The position numbers and the translations under genes were made by a program. Under the pieces are notes generated by a model that was not told the origin of the DNA, ran no database searches, and worked only from the letters and a program-made list of their open reading frames with translations. A stretch of DNA of 47,011 bases from an uncultured Myxococcales bacterium (lineage in GTDB: Bacteria; Myxococcota_A; UBA9042; CAIXZC01): positions 1 to 47,011 of the forward strand of contig CAITUV010000042.1 of the NCBI GenBank assembly GCA_903895725.1, written 5' to 3'. Below are positions 1-9,465 of this stretch, one piece after another; the stretch's first letter is position 1, and each line of letters begins with the position of its first letter.

Positions 1-306
1 CCACGTGCGGGCTTGGTGCTTGCACCCACACGGTGGACAACTGCGTCGCTGGCGTGGAGCAGAAGTGCGACCCGCTCGAGGGGGCGGCGCAGGAAGGCTG
101 CGATTCAGTGGACAAAGACTGAGACTCGAGCGTGGACGAGGAGCTGGGCAGCACCACGTGCGGGCTTGGTGCTTGCACCCACACGGTGGACAACTGCGTC
201 GCTGGCGTGGAGCAGAAGTGCGACCCGCTCGAGGGGGCGGCGCAGGAAGGCTGCGATTCAGTGGACAATGACTGTGACGGGAGCGTGGACGAGGGGCTGG
301 GCAGCA
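1..306 (+). repeat. 153-bp coding tandem repeat (two copies plus a diverged third)
   Basis: Bases 1-115 recur exactly at 154-268, an offset of 153 bp (51 codons). A third, diverged unit starts at 307. Differences between the first two units cluster within about 35 bases around the TGA/TGT position. The repeat probably continues left of the window. Confidence 0.9.
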
Positions 307-905
307 CCACGTGCGGGCTCGGCCCATGCGAGCACGTGCAGACCAACTGCGTGGCCGGCGTGCCGGTAGCGTGCGATCCTCTTCTGGGTGCGGTCCCCGA
401 GTCGTTCAACGGACTGGACGATGACTGCGACGGGCTCGTGGACGAGGATTTCCCGATGGGATGTGCCGACGGGACGCGCGAGGGTTTTGCCAATGTGCTG
501 GCCTTCCCCTCCATCGCAGCGTGTGCGGGAACTTTTGCCGGCTGGATTGACGAGGCCTCGGCCAAGTCGCTGTGCGCGGTCGGCTGGCACGTCTGCAACG
601 GCGCCGACGCGGTCGTGCACACCATCGCCTATGAGCAGGCAAAGAGCTTTGGCGGCTGCTTCGCCATCGATGCGGCCCACGACTGCAACTCGTGCTTCAA
701 GCATTGCCGGGACCTGGGATGCATGAACTGCTGCGTGAGCAACTATGAGTGGGATGCGGACATGGGAGGCATGGGCAGCGGCTGTGCGGACTCCGGAGCA
801 GGGCAGCAGTCATGCCTTGCGTCGGGTCGACTCGATGCGTCCACCAACACGTTCGGTTGCAAGTGGAATTCGTCGCTTGCAGGCGTCGTGTGCTGCAAGG
901 ACTGA
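3..905 (+). CDS. Cysteine-rich MopE-motif repeat protein, 3' part, with in-frame TGA
   Basis: The gene enters from the left edge, so its start and any signal peptide are missing. The frame open from base 3 contains 51-residue tandem units with TCGLGxC, a CD-P-L segment and a DNDCDGSVDEG motif of the MopE type (putative metal binding). One in-frame TGA at 120-122 sits exactly where the next repeat has TGT (Cys) at 273-275. Beyond it the frame is open to the TGA at 903-905. The last 150 or so residues are a non-repeated cysteine-rich domain with paired CC. The TGA could be a nonsense mutation, a sequence error in a near-identical repeat, or selenocysteine (see findings). The GTG at 132 is an unlikely true start because no signal peptide or ribosome site precedes it. 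It converges on the RHS gene with a 20-bp gap. Confidence 0.7.
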
Positions 906-925
906 CCGGCTCGCAGCACGGACAG

Positions 926-3900
926 CTACTTGAGCGCCGCGGGCCAGTTGTCGAATGCTCCCGGGTTCTGGACCGTCAGCACGATTCCCCCCTTGCCCAC
1001 GATCTTCCGGCCGTTGACCAACTGCACCGTTCCGCCTCCTGCGTCGCTCTGCAACGAGAACACTCCGTTCGGGCCACCGGAGAAGGAGCCGCGGCCGTGG
1101 TTCGTCTGGTTTGCCCCCGGGGCATCTCCGTGGCAGGTCGTGGTGACCTTGGCCTCCCGGTACATGGTCCCCTCTTCGACGTAATAGGCCCCCACGTTCC
1201 AGAAGGTGAGCACGATGTCGCACGAGACCAGCTTGCCCACCGAGAGCTTGCCGGTTGCCGTCACCCGGACTTCCTCCACCCCCGCCTCCTTGAGCACGTC
1301 GACAGCGGTCATCGCTTCCTCGTCCGTCAGGGCCGGCGGCACCTCCACTTTGCCGGGCACTGTACCCTCGGTCGGCACCGCCCCCTCGGTCGGCACTGTG
1401 GGGGGCGGCAGCGGGGGCCCAAACGGACCGATAGGGGGCACTTCCACTCCGGGCGACGCCGGGGGGGGAGGCAGGTCCAGCGGTGCGCTCCCGTCCGCGA
1501 CACCTCCGCCCGGCGGAGCCAGCGCTCCCGGACCCCATTCCTCGAGATTGCGTGAGATGGTCACGGCGTTCTTCCATTTCATGACCGTGCCCTCGTTCTC
1601 GAGCTCCGCCTTCGTGTTGGCGATATCCTGGTCCGTGTCGTAGCCGAGGGCCGAGCTGATGATGCTCTGGGCCCCGCTCTGTACCGTGTCGAAGCTGTTG
1701 AGCCCCGTGCCAATGGCGTAGCCGGCTGCGCCTGCGATGGCTGCGGCCGCAGCGATGATCGCGGCCCCACCGGGGAGCGATGCAATGAGGCCGACGCTGG
1801 AGTTGAGCGTACCGCCCAGGCCGCCCAGGCTCGCCACCGTTGCCGTGACATCCTTCCAGTACTTCTGGACCCCTTCGGCCATGTTGGACATCCGCTCGCG
1901 AAGACTGGGGCCCCACTCCCCAAAGTACTTGGAGTTGGTCGTGTCGAGGTTGATGTTTCCCGACACGCCCATGTTGCCGTATCCGCCCGAGGTCTTGTAG
2001 CCCAGGTCGCGGAAGTGGACCTGCTGGAGGCCGTTCGGGAGGTTCTTGGTCCAGACATCGTAGGCCCAGCCGTTCTTTTCTATGCCGCCCAGGCACTTGA
2101 AGCCGTCGAGCGCCTTTCCCGAAGCATACGTGCCGTTGATCTGTCCCGACTGGAATGCCTTGCACGCACCTTCGAGCGCCTCCCCCCCGGACTTGATGAG
2201 CGAGGGGATGCTCGATGGCCACTGGATGGGTTTGAGTCCGGCGGGGTCCTGGCGGTTCAGTGGGTCGTTCTCGAGGAAGGCGTAGCGATTCATGCTCTCG
2301 GGCCGCAGGAGGTCCCCTTCGACAGGGTCGGGCTGCACGAATGAGCGGATGGCCGGAGAGTACCACCGGTTGCGGAAGTGCACGAGCCCGGTGGCCGCGT
2401 CCCGGAAGCGCCCCTTGAACCTGTAGGTGTTGGGTACACCCTCGCGTTCGACCGTGGTCTGTCCGAACGGGTCATAGAAGTAGCGGTTCAGGATTGTCCC
2501 GTTGGCATCGACCACCGCAAGGACGCTGTTGTCGGTATCGGTGATGTAGTAGCGGGGCTGGCCGGCATCGATCACGCCGAACCGCTGGTCGAGCGCGTCT
2601 CCGTTCAGAAAGACCCGCTTGACCAGTCCTCCCTCGAGCTCAGCGACCACGTCGCCCCGGTCGTTGACGAAGCGAGTCTCCCCGGCCGCGTCCTTGCGCC
2701 ACAGGAGGGAGCCGTCCGGGGCGTACCCGTACTCAACCTGGCCCCGGTCCGGAGTGGAAATCCTGGCAAGCCGCCCGATGACATCGTACTGGAGCGACAC
2801 CTGTGCCGTTCCGCCCTCCCGGCCCAGAAGCCAGCCCCGGTTTGACCAGTTGAATTTCGCATCGGGCTGAGTCGATGACGTGACCTGCCCCACGGCGCTG
2901 CGTACCAGCTGCGTGGCGCCCGCACTGACCAGGTCTCCGGCGCGATCATATCCGTAGCCCTCACGGCTTCCGTCCGGCCGCACAGTCTCGGCCAGCCGGC
3001 CGTCCGCATCGTAACGATAGGTGGTCGTTTTCCCGTCCTGGGTCGACTGGATGAGGCGGCCCGCTGCATCATAGCTGCGGGCAACCGAAAGGACCGGCGT
3101 GTCTCCGGTACGCGCATCGATCTTCGTGACCAGGCCGCGAGCGTCAAAGGAATACCGCACGACGAGATTGCTACCGAGCTTCACCTCCTTGACCCGGCCG
3201 AGCCCATCGTAGGAGACTCGTGCCGAGGCATTGCCCGGCCCGGTCACGCTCTGCACGCGTCCCAGCTCGTCGCGCTGGTAGGAGAGTGTGGTGCCGTCGT
3301 GCAGCTTGTGCGACGTGAGCTTCCCGGCCGCATCGTGGGTGTACGTCAGGCTGATGTTTGCCTGCTCGTCCTTGACTCGAAGCAGGTTTCCGTCCTTCCC
3401 GTAGCCGTATGCCAGTGAGTGGCCGTTGCCTTCGTCCTTCACGATGCGGCCACGGCTGTCGCGGGTCCGCTTCGTGACCAGAGTCGTGCCCACCTTCCAC
3501 TCGGCCAGGTCGCGTGCACGGTCATACGAGAAGCTCGCCATGGACCCATCCTCCAGGGTCACCTGGGACGGCAGGCCGTCCGGGGTATACACCCAGGTGG
3601 TCACGCGGCCATTGGCATCGAACCGGGTGCCGGGGTTGGAGGCGCTCCCGTAGGAATAGGCTCGGCTCTTGCCGCGCGGGTCCGTGATCTTCGTCAGCCG
3701 CCCGTTCCGGTCGTAGGCGTAGCTCCACTCGTTGGCCCCGATGGCGGCCTTCTCCAGCTCGCCGCCGGTCCCGTATCCATAGCTGCGGCGAACCCCGGCG
3801 GCATCGGTCCACGCGGTCCGGCGCCCCAACGCATCGTACTCGAACTTGTCGATACCTCCGGCCGATGACTTGCGAGTAGCGACCCTTCCGCCGGGACCGT

Positions 3901-6250
3901 AGGAGTACTCGATTGTCTCGCCTCCATCGACCGTGACCTTGAGCGGGCGGTCGGCCATGTCATACGTCCAGTGCGTGCGGCGTCCATCCGGCATCGTCAT
4001 CTCGGTCAGGCGGTCCCGAGCGTCCCAGGCGTAGGTGGTCTTGCCGCCGGGAACTGCCGTTTCCTCCACGATCCGCCCGTCGCCATCCCGGCGGAAGGTC
4101 TGTGACGACGGTCTGCCCGCAAGGTCTCCAGAGCGGGCGATGCCGGTGACATCTCCGAACGCATCGTAGGTCAGAGTGGTAACGGCATCCCCTTCGTCGA
4201 CTTTGGTGAGGCGTCCCAGCGAGTCGTAGGTGTAGATGCGCTCGGGCCCGACGGGGCCGCGCTCCCGGGCCACCCGCCCCTGCGCATCGTAGGTTGCGGC
4301 ATACACCTGCTGGCCGTTCCTCGATATCCAGGTGACACGGCCTGCCGCGTCATATCCTCGCTGCAGCACGCCGCCGTCCCCGTCCGTGATCTTGATGGGG
4401 CGCCCCGCCGCATCAACCTCGTACACGGCCGACCCGAGCGCACCGGTCTGTGTGGCAAGCTGGCCCGCAGCATCGTACACGAGGGTGACCGACCGATTCG
4501 ACCCGAAGCTGGTCACGGCAGCAAGGGCTCCCGTGTCCGCGTACTCGAAGACCTTGGTAACTCCCGCCGCGTCGACGTTCCGTACCACCCGGCCCTGCGC
4601 ATCGAGCTCCCATTGCTCTCGCGCACCATCCGGGTCGGTGCGTGCCGCCAGGTTGCCCGCTGCGTCATACTCCAGCACATCAGGCCGACCGTCGGGGCCC
4701 GTGAGGCGGGTCAGCCGCCCCGCCGGATCGTACTCCCGGGTCTCGCTTCGTCCCTCCTCGTCCGTGAGCGACGTGACGCGGCCAAGCTCGTCGTACCGGT
4801 ACGTCGTGCTTCTGCCCGACGCACTTGTCACCTTCGACAGCAGCGCTCCTTCCCACCGGTACTCAGTCGCCCGGCCCCTCTCGTCGACGAATCGGGTGAG
4901 GTGCCCATCGCCGTCGTACTCGAGACGGGCTTCGAGCGAGCCCAACGCCACCTTCACCAGGCGGCCGCCGGCATCGTACGAGAGGCGTTTGACCTGCCCG
5001 TCCGGGAGGGTGAAGGAGGTGAGGTTGCCGCTGCCGTCGTAGGCAAATCCGGTGATCTGGCCAGTCGGGTTTCCGTAGGACGTGAGGCGTCCCTGCGAGT
5101 CGAAGTCCTTCACTGTCCGGGCCCCGGTCGTGTCGACGACCGTGACACGGGCTCCCCCCGGCTCGGTCTTGAACCAGGTGGTCCTCGAGGCCGCATCCGT
5201 CAGCGTCACGATTCCCGGGGCCTTGTTGCCGTAAGCGATGCTGGTCTTGAGAGTTCCAGGGCCCTTGAGCTTTTCCGCCCGGCCGTAGCGGTCATAGGAG
5301 AACTGGTAGGCAGGGCTGGCGCTCCCCGAGGTGCGGGACAGCCGTCCCTCCAGGTCGTAGGAGTACTCCACCTCGCCCCCGCCGGGCCGCTCTTCACGTG
5401 CCAGCCGTCCGTTCGAATCATAGGAGAACCGGATCCTGGCCCCGTCCGGACCGGCCACCTCGGTGAGTCGCCCCTGGGCGTCATAGGCCAGGGTCAAGAG
5501 CGTCTGCTTCCCGCAGACGACGCGGTCGAGCCGGCCCTTCTCATAGGCAAGCCCGATGGTAAGCCCGCCCACGGCGAGGGCGCTCAGGCGCCCCCGCCCG
5601 TCGAACACGCGGCTTGAGTCGCTCTTCCCTCCATCTGCCGTCACTTCGAACGAGTGCCGCCAACCGGGCCCCAGGACCCCCGACTGGCTCCCCTCGGGTC
5701 GGTTGCTCGAATAGGTGCGGCCGAAGCTCAGCTCGCCGGCGCCGACGGGCACCACGATGTCCTGCGTCGTCAACAGGTAGCCGCCCGCAGCGGGAAGCAC
5801 GAGCAGGCTTCCGTGATGCACGTAGGCCACCGAGCTGAGCCGGGCAAGCTCGTCCATCTCGTCCGGCCGGACCAGACGACCTTTGGGCAGCAACCCGAGC
5901 GTGACCTCGAGAGACGGCGGCAGCGTGATGTCGGGAGGAGGCACGCTTTCCAATTCGGCAGCGGGAGCTACCGGGCCGCCCGATGCCTGAGAATTGGCTG
6001 CCGCAGGTGGTTCCCCTGCAGACGCCAAGTCCTTGGCTTTGGTCGCCTGGCCCTGACTCGTGATGTCTCCCGTGGCTGCAGCGCTTCCGGCAGCAGCCGC
6101 CCCGGCATCAGCGGTTGCGGCAGTGCGTCTGCTGCTCTCCGATTTCCCCTGCATGGCCTCCTGGACAGCGGACATGAAGTCCTGGCAACCGCTTCCCAGA
6201 GTGACGACAGCGACAATCAGAAGGGCCACGGTCCTCGCCCGGCAATACAT
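926..6250 (-). CDS. RHS/YD-repeat lipoprotein, 1774 aa
   Basis: A giant surface lipoprotein of the RHS family. The N-terminus has a hydrophobic signal ending in lipobox LGSGC. An RHS N-terminal segment of the DUF6531 type (around residues 140-200, LSFGRTYSSNRP) is followed by some forty YDxxGR repeats. These fill residues 200-1230 and would form the beta-cage shell. The RHS-associated core (YFYDPFGQ, RWYSPAIRSFVQPDP, DPAGL) ends near residue 1340. Behind it lies a variable tail of about 430 residues: a Trp/Gly-rich part, an Ala/Gly zipper-like hydrophobic stretch (about 1485-1515), a Pro-rich linker (about 1580-1630) and a Cys-containing C-terminal domain. The tail does not resemble a nuclease toxin I know, and no small immunity-like gene follows. 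The ATG at 6250 is preferred over the GTG at 6259 because GAGGTGA lies 6 bases upstream of it. Confidence 0.93.
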   Translation of the reverse strand: MYCRARTVALLIVAVVTLGSGCQDFMSAVQEAMQGKSESSRRTAATADAGAAAAGSAAATGDITSQGQATKAKDLASAGEPPAAANSQASGGPVAPAAELESVPPPDITLPPSLEVTLGLLPKGRLVRPDEMDELARLSSVAYVHHGSLLVLPAAGGYLLTTQDIVVPVGAGELSFGRTYSSNRPEGSQSGVLGPGWRHSFEVTADGGKSDSSRVFDGRGRLSALAVGGLTIGLAYEKGRLDRVVCGKQTLLTLAYDAQGRLTEVAGPDGARIRFSYDSNGRLAREERPGGGEVEYSYDLEGRLSRTSGSASPAYQFSYDRYGRAEKLKGPGTLKTSIAYGNKAPGIVTLTDAASRTTWFKTEPGGARVTVVDTTGARTVKDFDSQGRLTSYGNPTGQITGFAYDGSGNLTSFTLPDGQVKRLSYDAGGRLVKVALGSLEARLEYDGDGHLTRFVDERGRATEYRWEGALLSKVTSASGRSTTYRYDELGRVTSLTDEEGRSETREYDPAGRLTRLTGPDGRPDVLEYDAAGNLAARTDPDGAREQWELDAQGRVVRNVDAAGVTKVFEYADTGALAAVTSFGSNRSVTLVYDAAGQLATQTGALGSAVYEVDAAGRPIKITDGDGGVLQRGYDAAGRVTWISRNGQQVYAATYDAQGRVARERGPVGPERIYTYDSLGRLTKVDEGDAVTTLTYDAFGDVTGIARSGDLAGRPSSQTFRRDGDGRIVEETAVPGGKTTYAWDARDRLTEMTMPDGRRTHWTYDMADRPLKVTVDGGETIEYSYGPGGRVATRKSSAGGIDKFEYDALGRRTAWTDAAGVRRSYGYGTGGELEKAAIGANEWSYAYDRNGRLTKITDPRGKSRAYSYGSASNPGTRFDANGRVTTWVYTPDGLPSQVTLEDGSMASFSYDRARDLAEWKVGTTLVTKRTRDSRGRIVKDEGNGHSLAYGYGKDGNLLRVKDEQANISLTYTHDAAGKLTSHKLHDGTTLSYQRDELGRVQSVTGPGNASARVSYDGLGRVKEVKLGSNLVVRYSFDARGLVTKIDARTGDTPVLSVARSYDAAGRLIQSTQDGKTTTYRYDADGRLAETVRPDGSREGYGYDRAGDLVSAGATQLVRSAVGQVTSSTQPDAKFNWSNRGWLLGREGGTAQVSLQYDVIGRLARISTPDRGQVEYGYAPDGSLLWRKDAAGETRFVNDRGDVVAELEGGLVKRVFLNGDALDQRFGVIDAGQPRYYITDTDNSVLAVVDANGTILNRYFYDPFGQTTVEREGVPNTYRFKGRFRDAATGLVHFRNRWYSPAIRSFVQPDPVEGDLLRPESMNRYAFLENDPLNRQDPAGLKPIQWPSSIPSLIKSGGEALEGACKAFQSGQINGTYASGKALDGFKCLGGIEKNGWAYDVWTKNLPNGLQQVHFRDLGYKTSGGYGNMGVSGNINLDTTNSKYFGEWGPSLRERMSNMAEGVQKYWKDVTATVASLGGLGGTLNSSVGLIASLPGGAAIIAAAAAIAGAAGYAIGTGLNSFDTVQSGAQSIISSALGYDTDQDIANTKAELENEGTVMKWKNAVTISRNLEEWGPGALAPPGGGVADGSAPLDLPPPPASPGVEVPPIGPFGPPLPPPTVPTEGAVPTEGTVPGKVEVPPALTDEEAMTAVDVLKEAGVEEVRVTATGKLSVGKLVSCDIVLTFWNVGAYYVEEGTMYREAKVTTTCHGDAPGANQTNHGRGSFSGGPNGVFSLQSDAGGGTVQLVNGRKIVGKGGIVLTVQNPGAFDNWPAALK

Positions 6251-6617
6251 GGCAATCACCTCGGTGACGTGTCTTGCATCTCCCGCACGACCTTTGCCAA
6301 CGGCTCGTTTCCGACCCGGCCAGAGTACACCTCTCCGGCATTGCGCTCAAGGATTCCCGGCCGCAGGAGGGACGCGGGCGGAGAGCGCGAGGGGCCTGAC
6401 CGTCGCAGCGGTTCCACCTGGTGGGGGCACTCTATCCTGGCCGCATGCGTGGTCATGATTCGCCTGCGGTGTCGCTGCAATGGGCCTGGAGCGCAGGGCC
6501 GCCAGGGGCCGCCGGGTGGCAGCACGGGCACGGTTGCGCCATGGCGAAGAGGAGCAACGCAACCCTGCATTCGTGCGGGATTTCGTCTGCGAAACGGGAG
6601 TCTGGCTTTTCTTTGCT
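6251..6617. other. Intergenic region of 367 bp, no gene seen
   Basis: Lies between two minus-strand genes. It should hold the promoter of the RHS lipoprotein gene, with its ribosome site at 6256-6262, and the 3' end of the Gly-rich lipoprotein transcript. A weak stem (TTTCG/CGAAA, 6581-6594) is the only hairpin noticed. Open frames here are short, lack ribosome sites and look like GC-driven noise. Confidence 0.6.
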
Positions 6618-9224
6618 CTAGGGCTTGCTGGCGTCAAGCACCTCTGCCAGTGTGCCGGGCATTCCGTCGGAGCCCTTGTTGGTGCCGGCGCGTACACCGC
6701 CAGCCCCGCCGTTGCCTGCATTGCCGCCGGAGAAGGTGACGCCCTGCATGTTCACGGTCGAAGGTGCGTTTGCATCCACGACGATGCCCGCGCTGCTGCC
6801 CCCCGCACCGCCGCCACCACAGCCCGAAGAACCGCCCTTGCCCCCAGGGCCGCCATCACCGCCCGGGCGGCCGAACCCGTCGGCCCGTGCGACGGCAAGA
6901 CCACCGGCACCACCGGTGCCGCCCAGGCCGCCCATGCCACCGGCGGCCCCAGCCCCCGCTGCCCCGCGGACGAATTCGACGTCGACCAGGTCCACGGTGC
7001 TGTTGATCAACACCAGCCCGATGCTGGAACCACCAGCTCCCCCGCCTCCGCCGCCAAACTCAGCACCGCATCCGGCTCCGCCGCCGCCACCGCCCGAGCC
7101 GCCTGCGTAGGCGAACCAAACCAGCGGGGACACTTCATCGTTGGCCCCCCCCCCGCCGCCGCCGCCACCGCCGCCGCCGCCGTCGGTCCCCATTCCGCCT
7201 TCCTCTCCAGGGTTCCCCTGGTACCACCCGAATGGGCTGATGCCCCCGCCGGTGCCGCCGGCCCCCCCCTTGCCGTTCACGCCGTCACAGCCACCGACGC
7301 CGTTTTCGCCCGGATAGCCTTTTGTGCCGCCGCTGCCGGCTTGGCCGGCCCACGACCAGGGACAGGCGACTTCATCTTTCACTCCTGGCCAGCCGTTGCC
7401 ACCAGATTCTGCGTCATAGAGCAACTGCCCGAACGGAGGGCAGAGCACGCCGCCCCCCTTGCCACCGTCACCGCCTACGTTGCACCAGGAGCTGCCCCAG
7501 GCGCCCCCATTTGCGCCCCACCCGGGACATGTGACCCACCAGATCGGTTCGTAGCCATTCTTGCCGGCGCTTCCGCTCTTGCCATCCAATGCGTTGACAC
7601 CAGCCAGCCCCGGCGCGCCATCGCCCTGGACCACCCTCACGTCCTCGATGTGCAGCTCCGAGCCGACGGCCCGGACCACGTAGCTGCTCCTACCGTTGAC
7701 ACCATCCCAGCTGCCCCATACGTCGGCTGCCACCAACTCCAGGCCGGCCACCGTGATGTCCGTGGTCTCGAGAAGGTCCAGGTGGAGCTCCTTCTGCGAA
7801 CCGAGCACGGTCTTGAACGCCGGATCGTCCGAGGTACCGGAGCCCCGGGCCCAGCTCGAGTCGTAGCCGCCGTAGATACCCAGACCGGCGTCCGCCTTCC
7901 CCAACTGCTTGCCCGGCCCTTCGGCGTAGGTGCCCGCCTGTACCCAAAGCTGTCGGCTTCCGGTGGCCGCCGAGCGGGAATAGCCGAACGGCACGGTCTT
8001 GCAAGGTTCCTGGAGAGTTCCGCATTGCTCCGAGTCGGTTCCCCCGGGTGCAACCAGAATGGCCTGGCCGATACTGCCGTCGTAGCCGTCGCAGTCCGCG
8101 TCCAGGAAGGTCGAGTCAGGCACGTCGATTGCGCCGGGGAAGACGTCCGGATTGGCGTCGTCACAGTCGACCCCTCCGCAGACGGCATTCATGTCCAGAT
8201 TGCCGTCGGCATCCTTGTCGCACGGAATGCAATCGGGGAAGCCGGCCCACAGGGGGGCGCACTGGTCGCAGGCGAGGCCGATGTAGCCTTCGTCGCAGCC
8301 GCATCCACCGGCCCCGTCGCAGGTTCCATGGGCGCCGCAATCGTATGGAGCGCCCGCACAGACTCCCCCCTCGGCGCAGGCGTCGTCTTTCGTGCACGCG
8401 GCACCGTCATCACAGGGTGCGCCCGTATCCGCGGGATAGATGCATCCTCCCAGGCCGTCACAGGTGGCGCCGACGCCGGTTTCGCAGCTGCCCGGCTGGT
8501 TGCAGTCGTAGGCCGTTCCCGCGCACGTCTTGTCGGCGAGGCACTTGTCGGTGTGGGTGCAGGCATCGCCGTCATCGCAGTCGCCCGTGAGGTAGGTGTC
8601 CTGAGGACACTCGAGTGAAAGCCCGTCACAGAGCTCGGCCGGGTCGCACGTCCCGGTGGACGGACGACACGCGTATCCGCCTTCTCTCGGGCTCCATTCG
8701 GTCAGGCTCACGGTGACGTCGCACATGGCGCAACTGCCAACGTCTCCCGTCCCGTCCTCCACGCACTTCCCCTCGATGTCGCAGTATCCTTCCACGCATA
8801 CGCAGGTGCCCGTGGAGGTGTCGCACGTGCGGAACTCCTGCTCGTCGCAAGCCGGCGTGCACGGGATTGACACGTCCTCTACCGAGTCGGTCTGGACCTC
8901 CGTATCCACGCCGGTCACGTCCCAGGTACCGTCGGGCTTGATGTCATCAACAGGCAGGGCATCGAGAGACGGCAGGGCATCGAGAGACGGCAGGGCATCG
9001 AGAGACGGCAGGGTATCGAGAGAAGGCAGGGTATCGACGGCCGCGTCTCCCGTCGCGTCGTCCCCGACGGAGGAATCGCCTCCTTCTGTGTCGACTGCTA
9101 CGTCCTCGGCCGGGGACGTCGACGGACCGCATCCTGCAACGCACGTGGCCAGGCAGAGGCTGCCCAACGCCGCCAGAGATGCTGAGCCGATCCTGCCAGA
9201 CAGTCGCTTCATTCCACCATCCAT
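6618..9224 (-). CDS. Glycine-rich, beta-helix-like surface lipoprotein, 868 aa
   Basis: Lipobox VAGC puts the lipid-bearing Cys at residue 32. A Ser/Asp-rich linker contains LPSLDA/T hexapeptide repeats (residues 65-90). Next come cysteine-rich, EGF-like segments (CDDGxACTKDDAC, CGCDEGYIGLACDQC), a MopE-like DCDDANPDVFPGA...DADCDG motif (about 350-380), and a segment like the DUF1565 start of parallel beta-helix proteins (APGGTDSEQCGTLQEPCKT, about 385-435). The C-terminal 300 residues are very glycine-rich with poly-Gly runs. The reading frame extends to 9383, but ATG 9224 starts a proper signal peptide and follows GGGGGGTGG; ATG 9212 is an alternative. This is probably an outer-membrane-anchored structural or adhesive protein with an unknown ligand. 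Confidence 0.88.
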   Translation of the reverse strand: MDGGMKRLSGRIGSASLAALGSLCLATCVAGCGPSTSPAEDVAVDTEGGDSSVGDDATGDAAVDTLPSLDTLPSLDALPSLDALPSLDALPVDDIKPDGTWDVTGVDTEVQTDSVEDVSIPCTPACDEQEFRTCDTSTGTCVCVEGYCDIEGKCVEDGTGDVGSCAMCDVTVSLTEWSPREGGYACRPSTGTCDPAELCDGLSLECPQDTYLTGDCDDGDACTHTDKCLADKTCAGTAYDCNQPGSCETGVGATCDGLGGCIYPADTGAPCDDGAACTKDDACAEGGVCAGAPYDCGAHGTCDGAGGCGCDEGYIGLACDQCAPLWAGFPDCIPCDKDADGNLDMNAVCGGVDCDDANPDVFPGAIDVPDSTFLDADCDGYDGSIGQAILVAPGGTDSEQCGTLQEPCKTVPFGYSRSAATGSRQLWVQAGTYAEGPGKQLGKADAGLGIYGGYDSSWARGSGTSDDPAFKTVLGSQKELHLDLLETTDITVAGLELVAADVWGSWDGVNGRSSYVVRAVGSELHIEDVRVVQGDGAPGLAGVNALDGKSGSAGKNGYEPIWWVTCPGWGANGGAWGSSWCNVGGDGGKGGGVLCPPFGQLLYDAESGGNGWPGVKDEVACPWSWAGQAGSGGTKGYPGENGVGGCDGVNGKGGAGGTGGGISPFGWYQGNPGEEGGMGTDGGGGGGGGGGGGANDEVSPLVWFAYAGGSGGGGGGAGCGAEFGGGGGGAGGSSIGLVLINSTVDLVDVEFVRGAAGAGAAGGMGGLGGTGGAGGLAVARADGFGRPGGDGGPGGKGGSSGCGGGGAGGSSAGIVVDANAPSTVNMQGVTFSGGNAGNGGAGGVRAGTNKGSDGMPGTLAEVLDASKP
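8953..9040 (-). repeat. 18-bp coding tandem repeat (LPSLDA/T)
   Basis: Unit ggcagggcatcgagagac on the plus strand is present at 8953, 8971 and 8989 exactly. A variant follows at 9007 and a partial copy at 9025. It encodes the hexapeptide linker repeats of the Gly-rich lipoprotein. Near-identity of the units suggests recent expansion and possible length variation. Confidence 0.9.
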
Positions 9225-9350
9225 GACCACCCCCCATGTTGAAGGCAAGAAACAACCAGTTGTCGAAGTACAAGACGAGCCAGCGGCCTCGGCAGAATCA
9301 CCGAGCCGGCTCGCTGCAACGATGGCCGTGGGCCCCCCACTTGTCGAGTT

Positions 9351-9371
9351 CAATTCACAACCCAATTCACA
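9351..9371 (-). promoter_or_regulatory. Direct repeat TGTGAATTG x2, possible operator
   Basis: On the minus strand TGTGAATTG occurs twice at a 12-bp period (9351-9359 and 9363-9371). It lies about 130 bp upstream of the Gly-rich lipoprotein start, at the end of the truncated epimerase frame. Spacing near one helical turn suits a tandem binding site, but no regulator is known. Confidence 0.3.
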
Positions 9372-9408
9372 GTCGACCGGCAACGCAGTTCGATATTACA
9401 GTTCCTTT

Positions 9409-9465
9409 CAGCTTCCCGGCCGTCGGTGACGCCTGCTGGAGCGATGCCGAGCGCGGCCCGAGCAC
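9409..9465 (+). pseudogene. Relic of a cysteine-rich lipoprotein gene (GDACWSDAE fragment)
   Basis: Plus-strand translation reads FPAVGDACWSDAERGP, against FPADGDACWSDAECGP near the end of the lipoprotein encoded at 11593-14205. Roughly 50 of 55 bases match 14060-14115. No longer homologous frame surrounds it, so it looks like a scrap left by duplication and deletion or by recombination. Confidence 0.5.

Noticed and set aside
132..905. A short independent gene starting at GTG 132
   Set aside because: It begins inside a repeat, without ribosome site or signal peptide; it is the 3' part of a longer frame interrupted by TGA.
12..8618. Several other long open frames antisense to the RHS, Gly-rich and cysteine-rich genes
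   Set aside because: They mirror codon bias of the true genes, contain Arg/Pro/Ala-rich nonsense and lack starts with ribosome sites.
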